This document shows positions 31,953 to 43,461 of a stretch of DNA of 64,000 nucleotides, in pieces. Position 1 is the stretch's first letter, and each line of letters opens with the position of its first letter. The position numbers and the translations under genes are program-made. Below the pieces are notes generated by a model that had not been told where the DNA came from, made no database searches, and saw nothing but the letters and a program-made list of their open reading frames with translations. This DNA comes from Dryas octopetala (lineage: Eukaryota > Streptophyta > Magnoliopsida > Rosales > Rosaceae): NCBI GenBank assembly GCA_963921425.1, contig OY992832.1, positions 32,507,475-32,571,474 of the forward strand. Direction: 5' to 3'.

Positions 31953-34900
31953 CTATGGATTGATGTTGCACTCTCGCATATACAAATGATCATAATCGAC
32001 AAATTTGGCCCAGTAATTCCGGTATTTGGGAATGCCTATCTCTAGCCATGGTTTCATGTTGCCATTATAGTGTAAAACTGCTGCTCGATCAATTTCCTTC
32101 TGGTTAACACTAGGGTTATAACCAAGGCCAAGCACGTGCCAGGAGCGATCGAGTGGGTACGTGCGTTTCCAAAATGTTATGAGACCAGGTGGTAGAGTTC
32201 CCAACTTCCACAATTGTCTATCATGATTCTGTGTACAAAAAACTTGGTTCAGATCGGAAACAAGACAAAACAAGCCAGTAAAGTATTGTTTTCATAGCAG
32301 AGAATGCTGGGAGGAAACACACAAGTATCTTAGAGGTTTAAGAAATTTGATCTCCCAGAATCAGCTACTTTCCAGTAAGGATTTAAAATTTTTATTGCAC
32401 ATATATAGTAATTTTGAGGAAATTCAAATAGTAAAGTCAATCAATATAAAATTCCATGACAAAAAATCAAAAACCATATTTCTTACCAGCTTCTGCCATC
32501 TGTGGTACACCTCTGTGATGTTTTGCTTCTTCCATTCCTCCAAATCAAAGATATTCATTCCATATGCCCATCCACAAGCATGGGGGTCAAAATTCTTTGA
32601 GATAAGAGGGTTTGAAAAGTTAAGATACCGATCAAAGCGATGGAAGCTTTCTCCACAAGTCTCTACAGCCCCATTAACATTTCCCTTCAGATCAAGAGAC
32701 CAAAGCCCAGTAAGATCCTTCCGCACAACTACATCATCATCCAAGAACAGTACTTTGTTGAGCTTTGGGAAGATCTCTGGCAGGTAAAAGCGGAGATGGT
32801 TCAGGATAGATAAGTACTTTGGGTTTCGGAACTTCAAATTTGAATCAGAATTGGCTCGATGAGTCCTAAAGTAATAATCTATCATGGATGCAGAACCCAA
32901 CTGCTTCAGAACCGGACTGTAACTTGAATTCAACCATGTAAATTCTTCAATGTTTTGAACCTGAATAGTGGCTTTGCCCGGTGGATTTACCAAAAACCAC
33001 ATTCTCATCGCAGCATAATTGAGCCTGTCAGTGACAATGTGGAAAACATGCTTTGATGGGTCCTGTCAAGATTCAAAGCAGTGTAATCAGTTTGAGATGT
33101 AGAAAAAAAGCAAAGGTCCTTTTCACAAAAAAAAAAAAAAAAAAAAAAAAGGCACTAGACGTGAATGATAGATACTTGATTGGTGCTCTGAGAAGTTTTT
33201 ACTTCATTCTAATTTATTTTTTCTTTGGGACTGGGACAAAAGAAAAGGGAGAAGGAGAAAAGAACATAAGGGGATCTCACTACGTGGATACCTTAGCATG
33301 GGTGACAGTTGAGTTTACAACAACTGCTGCGGCCAACACATTGTCTGAGAATAGTGCATAATGGTACAGCAGGGGATCTTCTAATTTCTCTTGATTGGGA
33401 AAGGTCTGTTGAGAAGAATTTAAGGTATAGTATTCAGTGGTAAGGCGCAAGGGAAGACAGTGAAGTCCCTTAGGAATTGTTTTTGCCGTTAATTGCGTCA
33501 AGAACATTGTCTGCTTCTTGTGCACTCGTAGTTGCTCTTCCATTGAATGGAGCATAGCGCGAAGCTTTTTCACTGAGACAGCGCAGTCATCTTGAATCTG
33601 CTTTCCTTTAGCCAATGTCTGCTCCATTGTCTTCAACTTATCGTAGGCACTACATTAATGCAAACAATTGTTACAGATATAATGAAAAAGAGAGGTTTTA
33701 GGTGGTGGAAGTAGAAATATAGAGAAAGTTAGACAGTTATATTTGAAATAGGGAACTAATAAGGATGTATATCAACACACAGATTCACAAACAAAAAGGA
33801 ATGATAAACTTGGGTCAGCTAGCAATGCTAATTTCTTTTAAAGAGAAGACATACTTTTTTGGCAGGTCAGAATCCTTGCTTGCATCCCCAAGTGCTCGTT
33901 GAACTTCCTTTATTCGCAATCGAAGCTCCCTTGTGAAATGGGGGTTGTTTTTTGTGGCTGGAAGAGATAGGTAGACCTTTGCCCTGATGAGCTGGTCTTT
34001 AAGCTGTCGTACCCGAACATCTGGAATAGCCATTTTATCATTCTGTTTCTCAGTCATAGTTTTTATGGGTTTTCTTTCATCAACCTTGCTGGAGGTTGGA
34101 GTGGCTTGTTGCTCATGCTTTATTTCCTGGAGGCAGAAGCAGAGCCATAAAAGAACAGATAAAATGGAAGCATGCATCAATATTTCTCTAATTTCACAAA
34201 TAAGTTATTACAAGAAATGGATTCTATTTATTACCAAAAAAAAAAACTTCAAAATTTCCAATTAGAAGCTTGCAAAAGGGTAACCATTTCCAAACCACTA
34301 AGACAGGAATAGCATCGGTCCTGTCTTCGGTATTAAGAAAATCTAAATCAGATAGTGGAATCAGTTAAAATTGGGATATGTTCTATCAGAACATTTTATT
34401 GAATAATCATAGCCTGATAAGACAACTATTTCCAACATATATCAAAATCAGCAAAATGAACACATTTGCATATGAAGAAGCTAACGACTTTGAAGCATAG
34501 ACGCAACAGGAATTCAAACATGTATGAAACTGACAATTAAACTAACGCCTGAAGGTAAAAGAGAACAATTGGTACCGTATTCCGGGCGGCATTATCATCA
34601 ATAGTTTGCTCAGAAGCTCCTATGTTGGCATCTGAGTCGGACAGAACTTGGTTTCCTTGCTCAAGTGTTTGAGTGACCTCTCTGATGGGATTATCTGTTT
34701 GAGATAGATGGTGGGCGTTGGTGGTAGATAACACTCTAGCGGATACATGCTCCATGGAGTCCACTGATTGCCCATCTAAGAATAAAGTTAGAGAAGCGAT
34801 TCAGTGTCCACCCAAACTAATTATAGAATGAAAAATCACAGAAATTAAAAAGTGGCAGGCAGTAAAGTTAGAGTAAAATGATAACCTTGACGAGAGTGGT

Positions 34901-35397
34901 CGGTGTGGGTGGAGCTCTCCCTTGTTTGTGGGAGTGATTCGGTCGAGTTGTCGGAATATACGACTCCTATGGGTTCCTTAAGGGTTGTGGATGATTCCTA
35001 TGCGCAACAACACCAAGAAGAAAGATCTCATTAAGTTCACCGAACATAGAATTTCTCTATTTCTTTTATATAAATATATATATGTATATATGGTAGGGAA
35101 ACCTATTAAAAATAACCTGGGGAAGCAGATTTAGACGGCCTGTGTGAGCATTGTAAGCCTGTGTAGGAATTTCAAAAGGGAAGATTCAATGGGATTTAAA
35201 TTCATGGAACAAATATTGAAGATCGAAAAACAAAATTGCAAAACAACTACTTACAAGAGCTGTAACATCTTCAACAAAATCATCTCTAGCTGCAGAGAAA
35301 AGAAAAGCATTGGGATTTAGGAAGACAAAGAGAAACAAACAATAATCTTATAGTCCAATAATTATTTTTAAGAATAATAAATAACAACAACAACAAC

Positions 35398-35444
<47 letters not shown>

Positions 35445-35451
35445 TAATAAC

Positions 35452-35486
<35 letters not shown>

Positions 35487-35601
35487 TGAACTTACAGGAG
35501 TCAGAGGAGGCCTGGAAGGAGCCAAGACGATCAGTGTAGAGAACAATGGGAGCTATCACCGTTATAAACAACATCACCAGCACCACATTCCTCACCATCA
35601 T
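31953..35601 (-). CDS. GAUT4: Galacturonosyltransferase GAUT4 (GT8), nine exons
   Basis: Golgi enzyme that extends homogalacturonan, the pectin backbone, with alpha-1,4-galacturonic acid from UDP-GalA. Coding exons: 35496-35601, 35255-35289, 35117-35158, 34886-34997, 34576-34775, 33855-34126, 33292-33649, 32487-33062, 31953-32228; all have GT-AG borders, phases fit, total 1977 bases, 658 residues. The N-terminus MMVRNVVLVMLFITVIAP is a type II membrane anchor. A Ser/Thr-rich variable stem follows (exons 4-5), then the conserved VRQLKDQLIRAKVYLSLPA. The GT8 domain has LFLDDDVVV (Asp metal site), the GAVETCGESFHRFDRYLNFS block, LPPGLITFW and HYNGNMKPW, and ends in ECNINP. It matches Arabidopsis GAUT4 more closely than GAUT1 from memory; GAUT3 is the alternative. 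Somewhat longer than the 616 residues of Arabidopsis GAUT4, because of the stem. Intact. Confidence 0.93.
35370..35483. repeat. (AAT)n microsatellite in GAUT4 intron 1
   Basis: About 27 AAT units plus a leading AAC run, ending only about 8-13 bases from the exon 1 donor (35495). On the gene strand it is (ATT)n just inside the intron. Confidence 0.9.
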
Positions 35602-35701
35602 CTTTTTTTTTCTTTATTTAAAAAAAAACAAAAATAAATAAATAAGTGGAAGTAAACAAGCACCGAAGCAACGGCGAGAGGCAGAGGTGGTGAGGCCACT
35701 C

Positions 35702-35733
<32 letters not shown>

Positions 35734-35830
35734 TGGCGCGGTGGATTATCGGAGTTCCTCCCTCCAAAAATAAAATAAAATAAAATAAAAATGAAACGCC
35801 TTTTGAGCCGTTGACACAAATAACTGCAGG
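35602..35830 (-). promoter_or_regulatory. GAUT4 5' leader and proximal promoter
   Basis: Upstream of the ATG, with a CT run at 35700-35725 (GA on the gene strand) and short (AAAAT) repeats at 35768-35790. Leader and transcription start cannot be separated by eye. Confidence 0.4.
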
Positions 35831-37116
35831 ATCTCTCTCACTCGCTCACATTTCAATACTTGATGAGGATTGCTTGCTCAAACTTACAAGCAAACCAAAA
35901 CCCAGTACCTTACTACCTTTTTGGCCTTGGCCTTTACTTTGAATTTTGGAAGAGACACAATGTCGGCGACTATTCCATCCTATTAAATATTAAAGCAAAT
36001 TATAAATACTTAATTTCCATAAATAATATATTAAAGATGGAAATTGGAATGAATGATAGAGATTAGACAAATCCTTGATTATTCAGCTCTATCATTAGAC
36101 AAATCCTTGATTATTCAGCAGCTGAATAATCAAAACAAAAATAATATAAAAAGACAAAGCCTACTGCTGAATAATACTACGAGAAATATTCCATCTTCCG
36201 CCAAGTTAACTTTGGTCGTTTCAGTGGCCAAAAAAAAAAAAAAACTTTGGTCGTTTGTTTTTTTTTTTTTTTTTTTAATCTTTAATACAAATCCCCCTCC
36301 CTCTGAAAATGAAATCGTAATTTTACTCAAAAAATTAAAAAACAATTGAAATCGTACGTTGTTTTCGGCCAATTAAAAAGGAAAAAAGAAAAAAAACATT
36401 ATTGTAAAGTAAAAAAAAGGAAAAGAAAAGGTAAAGAGGCTAAATAGTGATAGTGAGCGAGATTATCTCCAAAGAGTAAAAACCCACCCATCCTACGCGG
36501 ACAGGCCGCGTCAACTACACGTGAGGGGCCGCCACGTAAGCAATCACCAAGACACGCGTGATTGACGGCTCCCACTCTCTGCTTTTTCATTTTTCATTTC
36601 CAGTAAAAGCTGTATCTGCGACTCAACGCCCGTTTGGTTCAAATGTTAAAGATTAGAAATTAATTTTATTTTAACCTTTGATAAGTGCATGATGATAAAT
36701 AGTTTCTGATCTAAAATGTCAAATTTTATCCAAAAACAACTTTTCACTTTTTTTTTTTATTCTTTATTTAATAAATGAGGGTATAATTAAAAAAATAAAC
36801 AATTTTTATTTCATATTCATGCCAAATATGCGAATGAAAATAAAAAGTTAATTCTTGTTTTACTTTATCAATATTACTACACACAATAATGAGAATCTTA
36901 CATTCTATTTCTTTAGAAAAGGCATAGAAATTAATTTCTCAAAATTCTGCAAACCAATTATTCATTTTACCGTACATGATCATAATAATTTTACAGTATA
37001 GTAATACGTGTGATACCAGCCTACCAAGAGTGCTGGTTGCCTTCATTTCTATATTTTTTTTTCTCTATTCTCTTTTTCATTTTACAGTATAGTAATATGA
37101 TCATAATAATTTATTT
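35831..37116. other. Intergenic, AT-rich
   Basis: Contains a tandem pair of about 28 bases, 'gacaaatccttgattattca' (36064 and 36098), and poly-A/poly-T runs (36228-36270). A GC-richer stretch at 36500-36560 ('cgcggacaggccgcg', 'acgtgaggggccgccacgta') has no coding sense. No gene recognised. Confidence 0.4.
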
Positions 37117-37320
37117 TCTACATCTCTATTTAAAAATTATTTATATAAAATATTAATCAAATAAAAAATTATTTAATTATTTAACTGTCATCAAATAAAT
37201 AAAAATTTTAATAATAATTAATTTATGGTCTATTTATTTAGTAACAAATAAATTATTAAGCAATTTTTTATTTAGTTAATTTTTTACGTAGATCATTTTT
37301 AAAAGACAATCTACAAAATG
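37117..37320. mobile_element. Short AT-rich MITE-like palindrome
   Basis: Left 'atttaaaaattatttatata' and further 'aaaaaattatttaatta' are mirrored on the right around 37255-37315 (reversed: 'tttaaaaatgatctacgtaa', 'aaaaaattgcttaataa'). Low complexity limits confidence. Confidence 0.45.
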
Positions 37321-37716
37321 AATGCCTATGATAAAAAAAAATTGCACCACAAAATTGACAGAAAAAAATAAAAAACACAAAGAGAATACAGCTAACATAT
37401 CTCTGAGTTTTAATTCACTTGCCTTCCTTGCCGGCATAGAATTAAATTTCCATTTTTTTTTTGAGATATTAAAATATTACCGAAACAAAATTATCAAAAT
37501 TTTGTTCAAAATTTCAATTATTTTAGTTTAAATTTTCAATAAAATCAAAAATTCTTTTAAAATTTTCATATTTTTGAATCCTGGTGTTCTGAAATTTAAT
37601 TTCTTGCTCGCCGGTTGTTGCCACAGGTTCATTGATAAGTATGCGCTCTCATCCTCTCATTTTCATGTCTTTTGCCTTATCATCATTTGGCGGGGTTCTT
37701 CTTCTAAACCAAGAAA
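37321..37716. other. Intergenic up to the LTR element
   Basis: AT-rich, no gene. Its last five bases before the LTR element (ccaac, 37717-37721) are the left TSD. Confidence 0.4.
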
Positions 37717-37721
37717 CCAAC

Positions 37722-39770
37722 TGATCACGAAATGAAAGGAAGCAAGAAAAGCTTAAGAATCAAACAAACAAAGAAAGCTTGAAGAAAAGTCTCTGTAATC
37801 AATTGATCAAAAGTTACAGCAAAAGAGCTATACACAAAGCTTTATACCGTAAAAACCAACTAAACAGCAATCTAACCAACTGATTTCTTTCTAACAAGAA
37901 TAAGCCACATGTCACACTTCTATTGGTCATGACTGACTAATTCTTTTAAACAATTAGAACCAGTAGGATCTTGAAACCTGTATCCTCAACATCCCCCCTC
38001 AACCTCAGCATGGGGACCAAGCCTGAGGTTGCAACAATGATGATGATGCAGAGGGCTATGAAGTCAGAGAACATCCAATCTTGAGAATCAAATAACACAA
38101 ATGCAGATTCCTCATCCAATTTAGACCTTTTGCATTCTGTACCCCAGAGTACTGAAGCAACATCTTTCTGATATCTGTTCCGAGAACATTTGCTAATCGA
38201 ATAACCATCATTCGCATCAAGTCGTTGCCAAGACACAGTGAACCAGATGAATTGTGTGCTCTTCTTCTTCAACCTTGCTTTCAATCGACATTACTACACT
38301 TTTGACCAACAATCTTTACACTATAAGAATCACTACCACACAATCAACTACAACTACAATTCCTTTGCAACTCCAATCAACTTCAACTTTTTATTTTTGT
38401 TTTTATTTTTTACAACTCCTTTGCAAGACAACATCAAGAAACCACCACATGACAACTACAACTTCAACTTCAACCACAACTCAGAACCCAATGAACTACA
38501 ATTCCTTTGCAACACAATCACACAATCACCATATCACCATATCACCATATCACCATATCACCAACACTAAGAAGAAGCACAATCACCATAACACCAGTCA
38601 AAAGCAACACACAAGAACACAAAGAATGACCCCCAAAATTCACAATTGAACTCAAAGAACAAAGCAAAGACTATCAATCACCATGAATCTCAGCACACAA
38701 GTCAAACAACCACCAAAACGCACAAACCCGATGAACAAAACACCAAACACCAACCCCAAATACCACATACTGATAGAAGCTACCCAGATGAAATTTGGAT
38801 ACTGATACAAGCTTTCACAAACCCAAATAATACCACCAAGTACCAAAACCAGATACATATATTCTCAACTGAACAAACAACAAAGTAGATGTTTGAAATG
38901 ACCAAAGAGATCAAAGGACATAGAATACCCGATAAACCAGAGAACCTCAAAGGAGCACCAAGAACTCTGATTTCTATCGAGAACAAGCCATGAGTCTGCC
39001 TCCCCAAAGCAAGTGAACCCATCCTCATAGAAGCAATCAGAGTGCTGACCAAAGTCATCTCATCAGACCTCGTAAACCCATCAACCATAATTTTATCAAA
39101 CAGTCGAAGTGCATCCCAGTTGCGATGGCTTTGCATGTACCCAGAAACAACGCTGATCCAAGACAGCACGTCACAAACCAAAAACAGAATCAAGTCGAAA
39201 TCTTTGCGAGCAGAAGTACCAGATGAAACAAGAGATTGGATCGAGCGCAAAAAAGAACAGAACCAAGAAGAATTATGAGTAGAGAAATCAAGAGATGAAT
39301 CTAGAGTTTGGATAGCAAGAACAAATGAAATAGCAAGAAATGATAGAAAAGGAAGACTATTTGGATACTAAGAAAATAGGAAACTATGTGTAGAGAAAGA
39401 AAACAAGAAAAAGTGAATTCGAAAGGCGCAGCAAACTATCCAAATTCATCTAAGAAGCTTGAGGGATCGTCAATGGCGCTAGCCGAATGCTCTGATACCA
39501 TGATCACGAAATGAAAGGAAGCAAGAAAAGCTTAAGAATCAAACAAACAAAGAAAGCTTGAAGAAAAGTCTCTGTAATCAATTGATCAAAAGTTACAGCA
39601 AAAGAGCTATACACAAAGCTTTATACCGTAAAAACCAACTAAACAGCAATCTAACCAACTGATTTCTTTCTAACAAGAATAAGCCACATGTCACACTTCT
39701 ATTGGTCATGACTGACTAATTCTTTTAAACAATTAGAACCAGTAGGATCTTGAAACCTGTATCCTCAACA
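37722..39770 (-). mobile_element. Young non-autonomous LTR retrotransposon with a captured PPR piece
   Basis: LTRs at 37722-37991 and 39501-39770, 270 bp each and identical as far as I can read, starting TGTTGAGG and ending TGATCA on the minus strand. It is flanked by a perfect 5-bp TSD, ccaac (37717-37721 and 39771-39775). The primer-binding site (tggtatcagagc, initiator Met tRNA) abuts the right LTR and a G-rich polypurine tract the left one, so it runs on the minus strand and is Copia-like. The 1.5-kb inside has no gag or pol; it holds a PPR fragment and low-complexity DNA with a (ccatatca)n run at 38526-38560. It looks structurally whole as a non-autonomous element. Identical LTRs mean it is very recent. 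Confidence 0.92.
38960..39240 (-). pseudogene. Captured PPR gene fragment inside the LTR element
   Basis: The minus-strand frame encodes DVLSWISVVSGYMQSHRNWD, then ALRLFDKIMVDGFTRSDEMT, LVSTLIASMRMGSLALGRQ and THGLF. This is about two repeats of a PLS-class PPR protein (compare the usual DVVSWNSMISGY and LGRQIHG blocks). It has no start, leader or C-terminal domains, so it is a transduced piece of host coding sequence. It does not match the other PPR genes in this window closely enough to be their copy. Confidence 0.72.
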
Positions 39771-39775
39771 CCAAC

Positions 39776-40980
39776 GATTATAAGTTGACCAATCCAAGTA
39801 AGCAAGCCATGTATTTTTAGTTTAATGTTATATACACCAAACGCTAGTGATTACTGTTTAATTATGATATTCCCCACTTTTTAACTACAATAATGCTAGT
39901 ATGCTTCTACTAAGCTCAGCAACACACCACTTAAGTTAATCACACTATATATAAATTGAATTTGAAAGAGAAACGTACAGTTCATTATCTATAAAATTTA
40001 ATGGGTACGGTTCATTGACCAAAAAAAAAATTTAATGGGTACGGGCCGATGGGGCACATCACCATTCAGTCATTCACCACCACATAACTAATAACTTACA
40101 TAATTCATGGTATGGTAGCTCTTGGAAACACTTAAAAAGTTAAGAGTGTCGGCACACATTACTAATAGGCTAGCTGCCCCCCTCGCTTTTGCTGGACCAT
40201 TCCTCTTATTATTCTCCTTTTCCCATTTTTTGATTTTCTATCAATTCTCCGAATTTCCTTTTGTTTTTGTTTTTAAAATAGAAAGAACTATTTTACTCAA
40301 TTCACCCCTTCATAAGTTCATATAATTAAATATTCCTAACTAATTAACTCTATTGTTTGCCAAAAACACCTAATTCAACTTGTTAATTTGCCATCTTGTT
40401 CCTCAATTTGCTCATCAATTGCATTATAATATGCAACTAAATGTATGAACATTAAATGCAAAGAAACGAGATCCGATTGTTATATTATATTATTCTGATG
40501 GACTATTTGCTGCATTTTATTTTTATATCATATTAAAGGAGAGAAATGAAGGCTAGAGTAATTAATTAGTTGACTTTTGCTATTTTGATTTTGGATATTG
40601 AAGAACAACTTTATTAATAAAATGTAAAAACAAGGTTTAATAGAATGAGTTTTTTGCTCAAAGTGGAGCCTAGTGAAATCAAGTTTTAATGTTTTGAAAG
40701 GAATTTTTATTGAGCCCTACCTTTAGAAGGTGGCGAAATTGAAACTTTAGGGTTTGTTTGGAAATGTTCTTAAAAATGTTTTATATGTTGTCGAAGTAGT
40801 TTATAGTAAAAAGAATTTACAAATAACGTTATTAATTGAGCAAAAACGCTTCCTACATAAGCAATCTCAAAGATGCCCACTCACCTTCCAATAGGATCAC
40901 CCTTGTGAGAAATTGGTTGTCCTAAGTTTGAATTTTGGAAGAGTAAACAAACAAAAATTCATGGCTAAAGTTCAATTTGG
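39776..40980. other. Intergenic, AT-rich
   Basis: No gene or repeat pair found. Short ORFs only. Confidence 0.4.
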
Positions 40981-41708
40981 ACACTCAATTATAGGAGATA
41001 TTTTAACTGCATCCTTCATCTACAAAAAACATACCCCATCTCAAATTTTAAATTGAAAAAATGAATTTTTCTTCCTCTTTTCCTTTTTTACCCCTCTCCA
41101 CCTCTCACTCTTTCTCTCTTCCCTCTCTCCGGCCAACCCTCCCAACTCACCCCCTCCTGACCCCACCTACCACAACCTTCCTGACCCCAACTATAGCTCG
41201 TGGGGGGGATGGCCGGCACCATGAGGACCCGCAGGTGGCCTTGGCCAGTCGGGAAATGGCCGGCCTTGGCTGGGCTGAGGTGCGTAGAGGGAGTCACACG
41301 GGAGAGGAGAGGGAAGAGAGGGATGGTCGAGGGGAAAGAGAGGAGATGCATGCTAGTGATGTTGCGCCGACTGGGCTTGGCCGGAGTTGGCTTGGTCACG
41401 GCTGGATTGTGTGAAGTCACGCAAGAGAGAAAGGCAACATGGGGAAGAAGAAAAATGAGAGAAAAGAGAGAGAGAGACTCGGGTAAGTGGAAGGGGAGGG
41501 TCCGGCGAGTTGTGGGAGTGGGTTCATGAGGGATTGGGTTGGGAAGGTTGGCCGGAGAGAGGGAAGAGAGAAAGAAAGCGGGAGGTGGAGAGGGGTAAAA
41601 AAGGAAAAGAGGAAGAAAAATTCATTTTTTTCAATTTAGATTTTAAATGGGATATATTTTTGAATGATTTTGCAGATGATGGATGCAATTGAAATACCCC
41701 CTATAGTG

Positions 41709-41712
<4 letters not shown>
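40981..41712. mobile_element. Fold-back TIR element with about 190-bp inverted repeats
   Basis: Left 40981-41170 and right 41520-41712 are strong inverted repeats: 'aatgaatttttcttcctctt', 'cctttttta' followed by 'cccctctccacctc', and 'ctctctccggccaacc' all recur in mirror image. The core of about 330 bases is GC-rich, without recognisable coding. The right edge runs into a GA microsatellite that hides any TSD. Confidence 0.8.

Positions 41713-41782
<70 letters not shown>
41713..41782. repeat. GA microsatellite
   Basis: About 35 GA units, downstream of the Ser-rich gene and touching the fold-back element. Confidence 0.9.
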
Positions 41783-41787
<5 letters not shown>

Positions 41788-41865
41788 CACAAGAAAAGAT
41801 GGGTAGCTTTACCTCTTGCCCAAATTATAGCACAAAAATATATATAATATAAATTATAAAATTAA

Positions 41866-42399
41866 TCAGTTGGGCTGCTGAAGGGGCTGATTGAGCAGGG
41901 AGCTCCAAATGCAATCTGCACCCTCATCAGTAGTGTCCAACTCCAAGCCATGATCATGATGCTGATCAAGAGGTCGCCGCAACACATCTTCCTCAAGCTT
42001 TTGATCCTGATGAGGATCACTATTCTCATAGAAACACTGCCTGGAGGATGATGATGATGATGAAGATGATCCAGCAGTAGTGTCATCCACTACTGCCAGT
42101 GGTACTACTGATGATGAGAACACGTCTTCAAAATTCCAAACCTCCTCATCTGATAATTTGGAGATGATACCGTCTTTCAGCCACGGGAAATCAAATACTC
42201 CTAATGCCAAGTACTGGGAATCTTTAACTTTATCTTTATCTGATGATGATGATGATGATGCCTTACAACTACTACTACTGCTGTTTCTGCTGCCACCGTT
42301 AATGGGATCATCTTTTGTCTTTGCATGCTTCTCTGGATATAGAGTCATGGACTGCTCTTCATCTCCTTCTCTTACTCTCTTCTGGTTCTCACGCTCCAT
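41866..42399 (-). CDS. Unrecognised Ser-rich acidic protein
   Basis: 177 residues, start ATG at 42399, single open coding exon. Charged N-terminus (MERENQKRVREGDEEQSM), two poly-Ser runs (residues about 40-54 and 110-119), and between them a conserved-looking aromatic/acidic block: YLALGVFDFPWLKDGIISKL then SDEEVWNFEDVFSSSVVPL. The C-terminus is His/Asp-rich and ends with ADCIWSSLLNQPLQQ. No signal peptide, membrane span or zinc motif. The two short aromatic/acidic motifs separated by disordered Ser runs suggest a small nuclear or transcription-linked protein, but that is a guess; I do not recognise the family. Spared stop codons across 534 bases and biased composition support a real gene. 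A 5' leader intron is likely. Confidence 0.7.
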   Translation of the reverse strand: MERENQKRVREGDEEQSMTLYPEKHAKTKDDPINGGSRNSSSSSCKASSSSSSDKDKVKDSQYLALGVFDFPWLKDGIISKLSDEEVWNFEDVFSSSVVPLAVVDDTTAGSSSSSSSSSRQCFYENSDPHQDQKLEEDVLRRPLDQHHDHGLELDTTDEGADCIWSSLLNQPLQQPN

Positions 42400-42401
42400 T
42401 T

Positions 42402-42450
<49 letters not shown>

Positions 42451-43300
42451 GAATGGAACCCTGCTTTCTGTTAATTAGTGAAAAACATATAGAAAATTAC
42501 ATTACCCGCATATATATATACAATTAAACAATCTCTGCTAGCTCTAAGTACTACAACTGCTCTCCTCCTTTCCTCTTCTCACACGTAGAGGTTTTGTTAT
42601 TACTCAATACTCATGAAAATTAACAACCTTGCTGTACTTGGTTTTAAGAAACAAAAAAGAAAAAGACATTTAATTAAGAACATACTTACAAAACGACTTG
42701 TACTTGTGTGAGCTCATTTTATTGAGGTATACCTCAACTTATTTAAATTGAGGTATTGAGATATGGCTTTGTTGGGGTCCACACGAGTTCGTTTTGTGTA
42801 GATCTGAACCGTTCATTTTTTACATTTCCATCGATAAATCATAATTACATGCTAGCTTATTATTATAAATTACTAGATGGATGCTGGAAAAGTTGGCAAT
42901 GTACTAACAAGCGTGCACACATATATATATATGCAATTATGCATAATGAAATTTCAAAATAAATTAAATGAATAATATATGCATCTGAATTGAATGCGCG
43001 CAGGAGAACCTTTAATTGTGACCTTGATCGAGTATCAAAGATTGAATAGAAGAAGTGAAGAAAGAGCTAGCAAATCTCAAATCTGATAGATATATATATA
43101 TATCAGTGTAAATGTAATGTTATATGAAATCATTAATTGTGTAAAGTAGTAGTGGTATATCTTAATGAATTGATGATTACCTGTATTAGGGTGATCGAGG
43201 CTGAGGCAGAGAGAGGCAGTTTGTAATTGTATGTATATCTGGAGCAGTGCGGTAGCTGCTGGTGAATATATGAGAATGAATGTATGTAACGTCTGCTCAT
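42400..43300 (-). promoter_or_regulatory. Leader, probable leader intron and promoter of the Ser-rich gene
   Basis: A perfect (TA)n run of about 22 units (42405-42449) lies six bases upstream of the ATG. A donor-like ACAG/GTAATC on the gene strand near 43181 suggests a leader intron with the first exon around 43182-43300, a region with no ORF but non-repetitive sequence. Transcript data would be needed to fix it. Confidence 0.4.
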
Positions 43301-43408
43301 TTGTTCAAGAAAGAACGATGATTACAAAAGAGTTTGCTCACACGCTACGCAATTTTAAGCTAAACCGTCTCTAACCGCACACACTCCTCCATCACGCTTT
43401 TTACCCGC

Positions 43409-43461
<53 letters not shown>

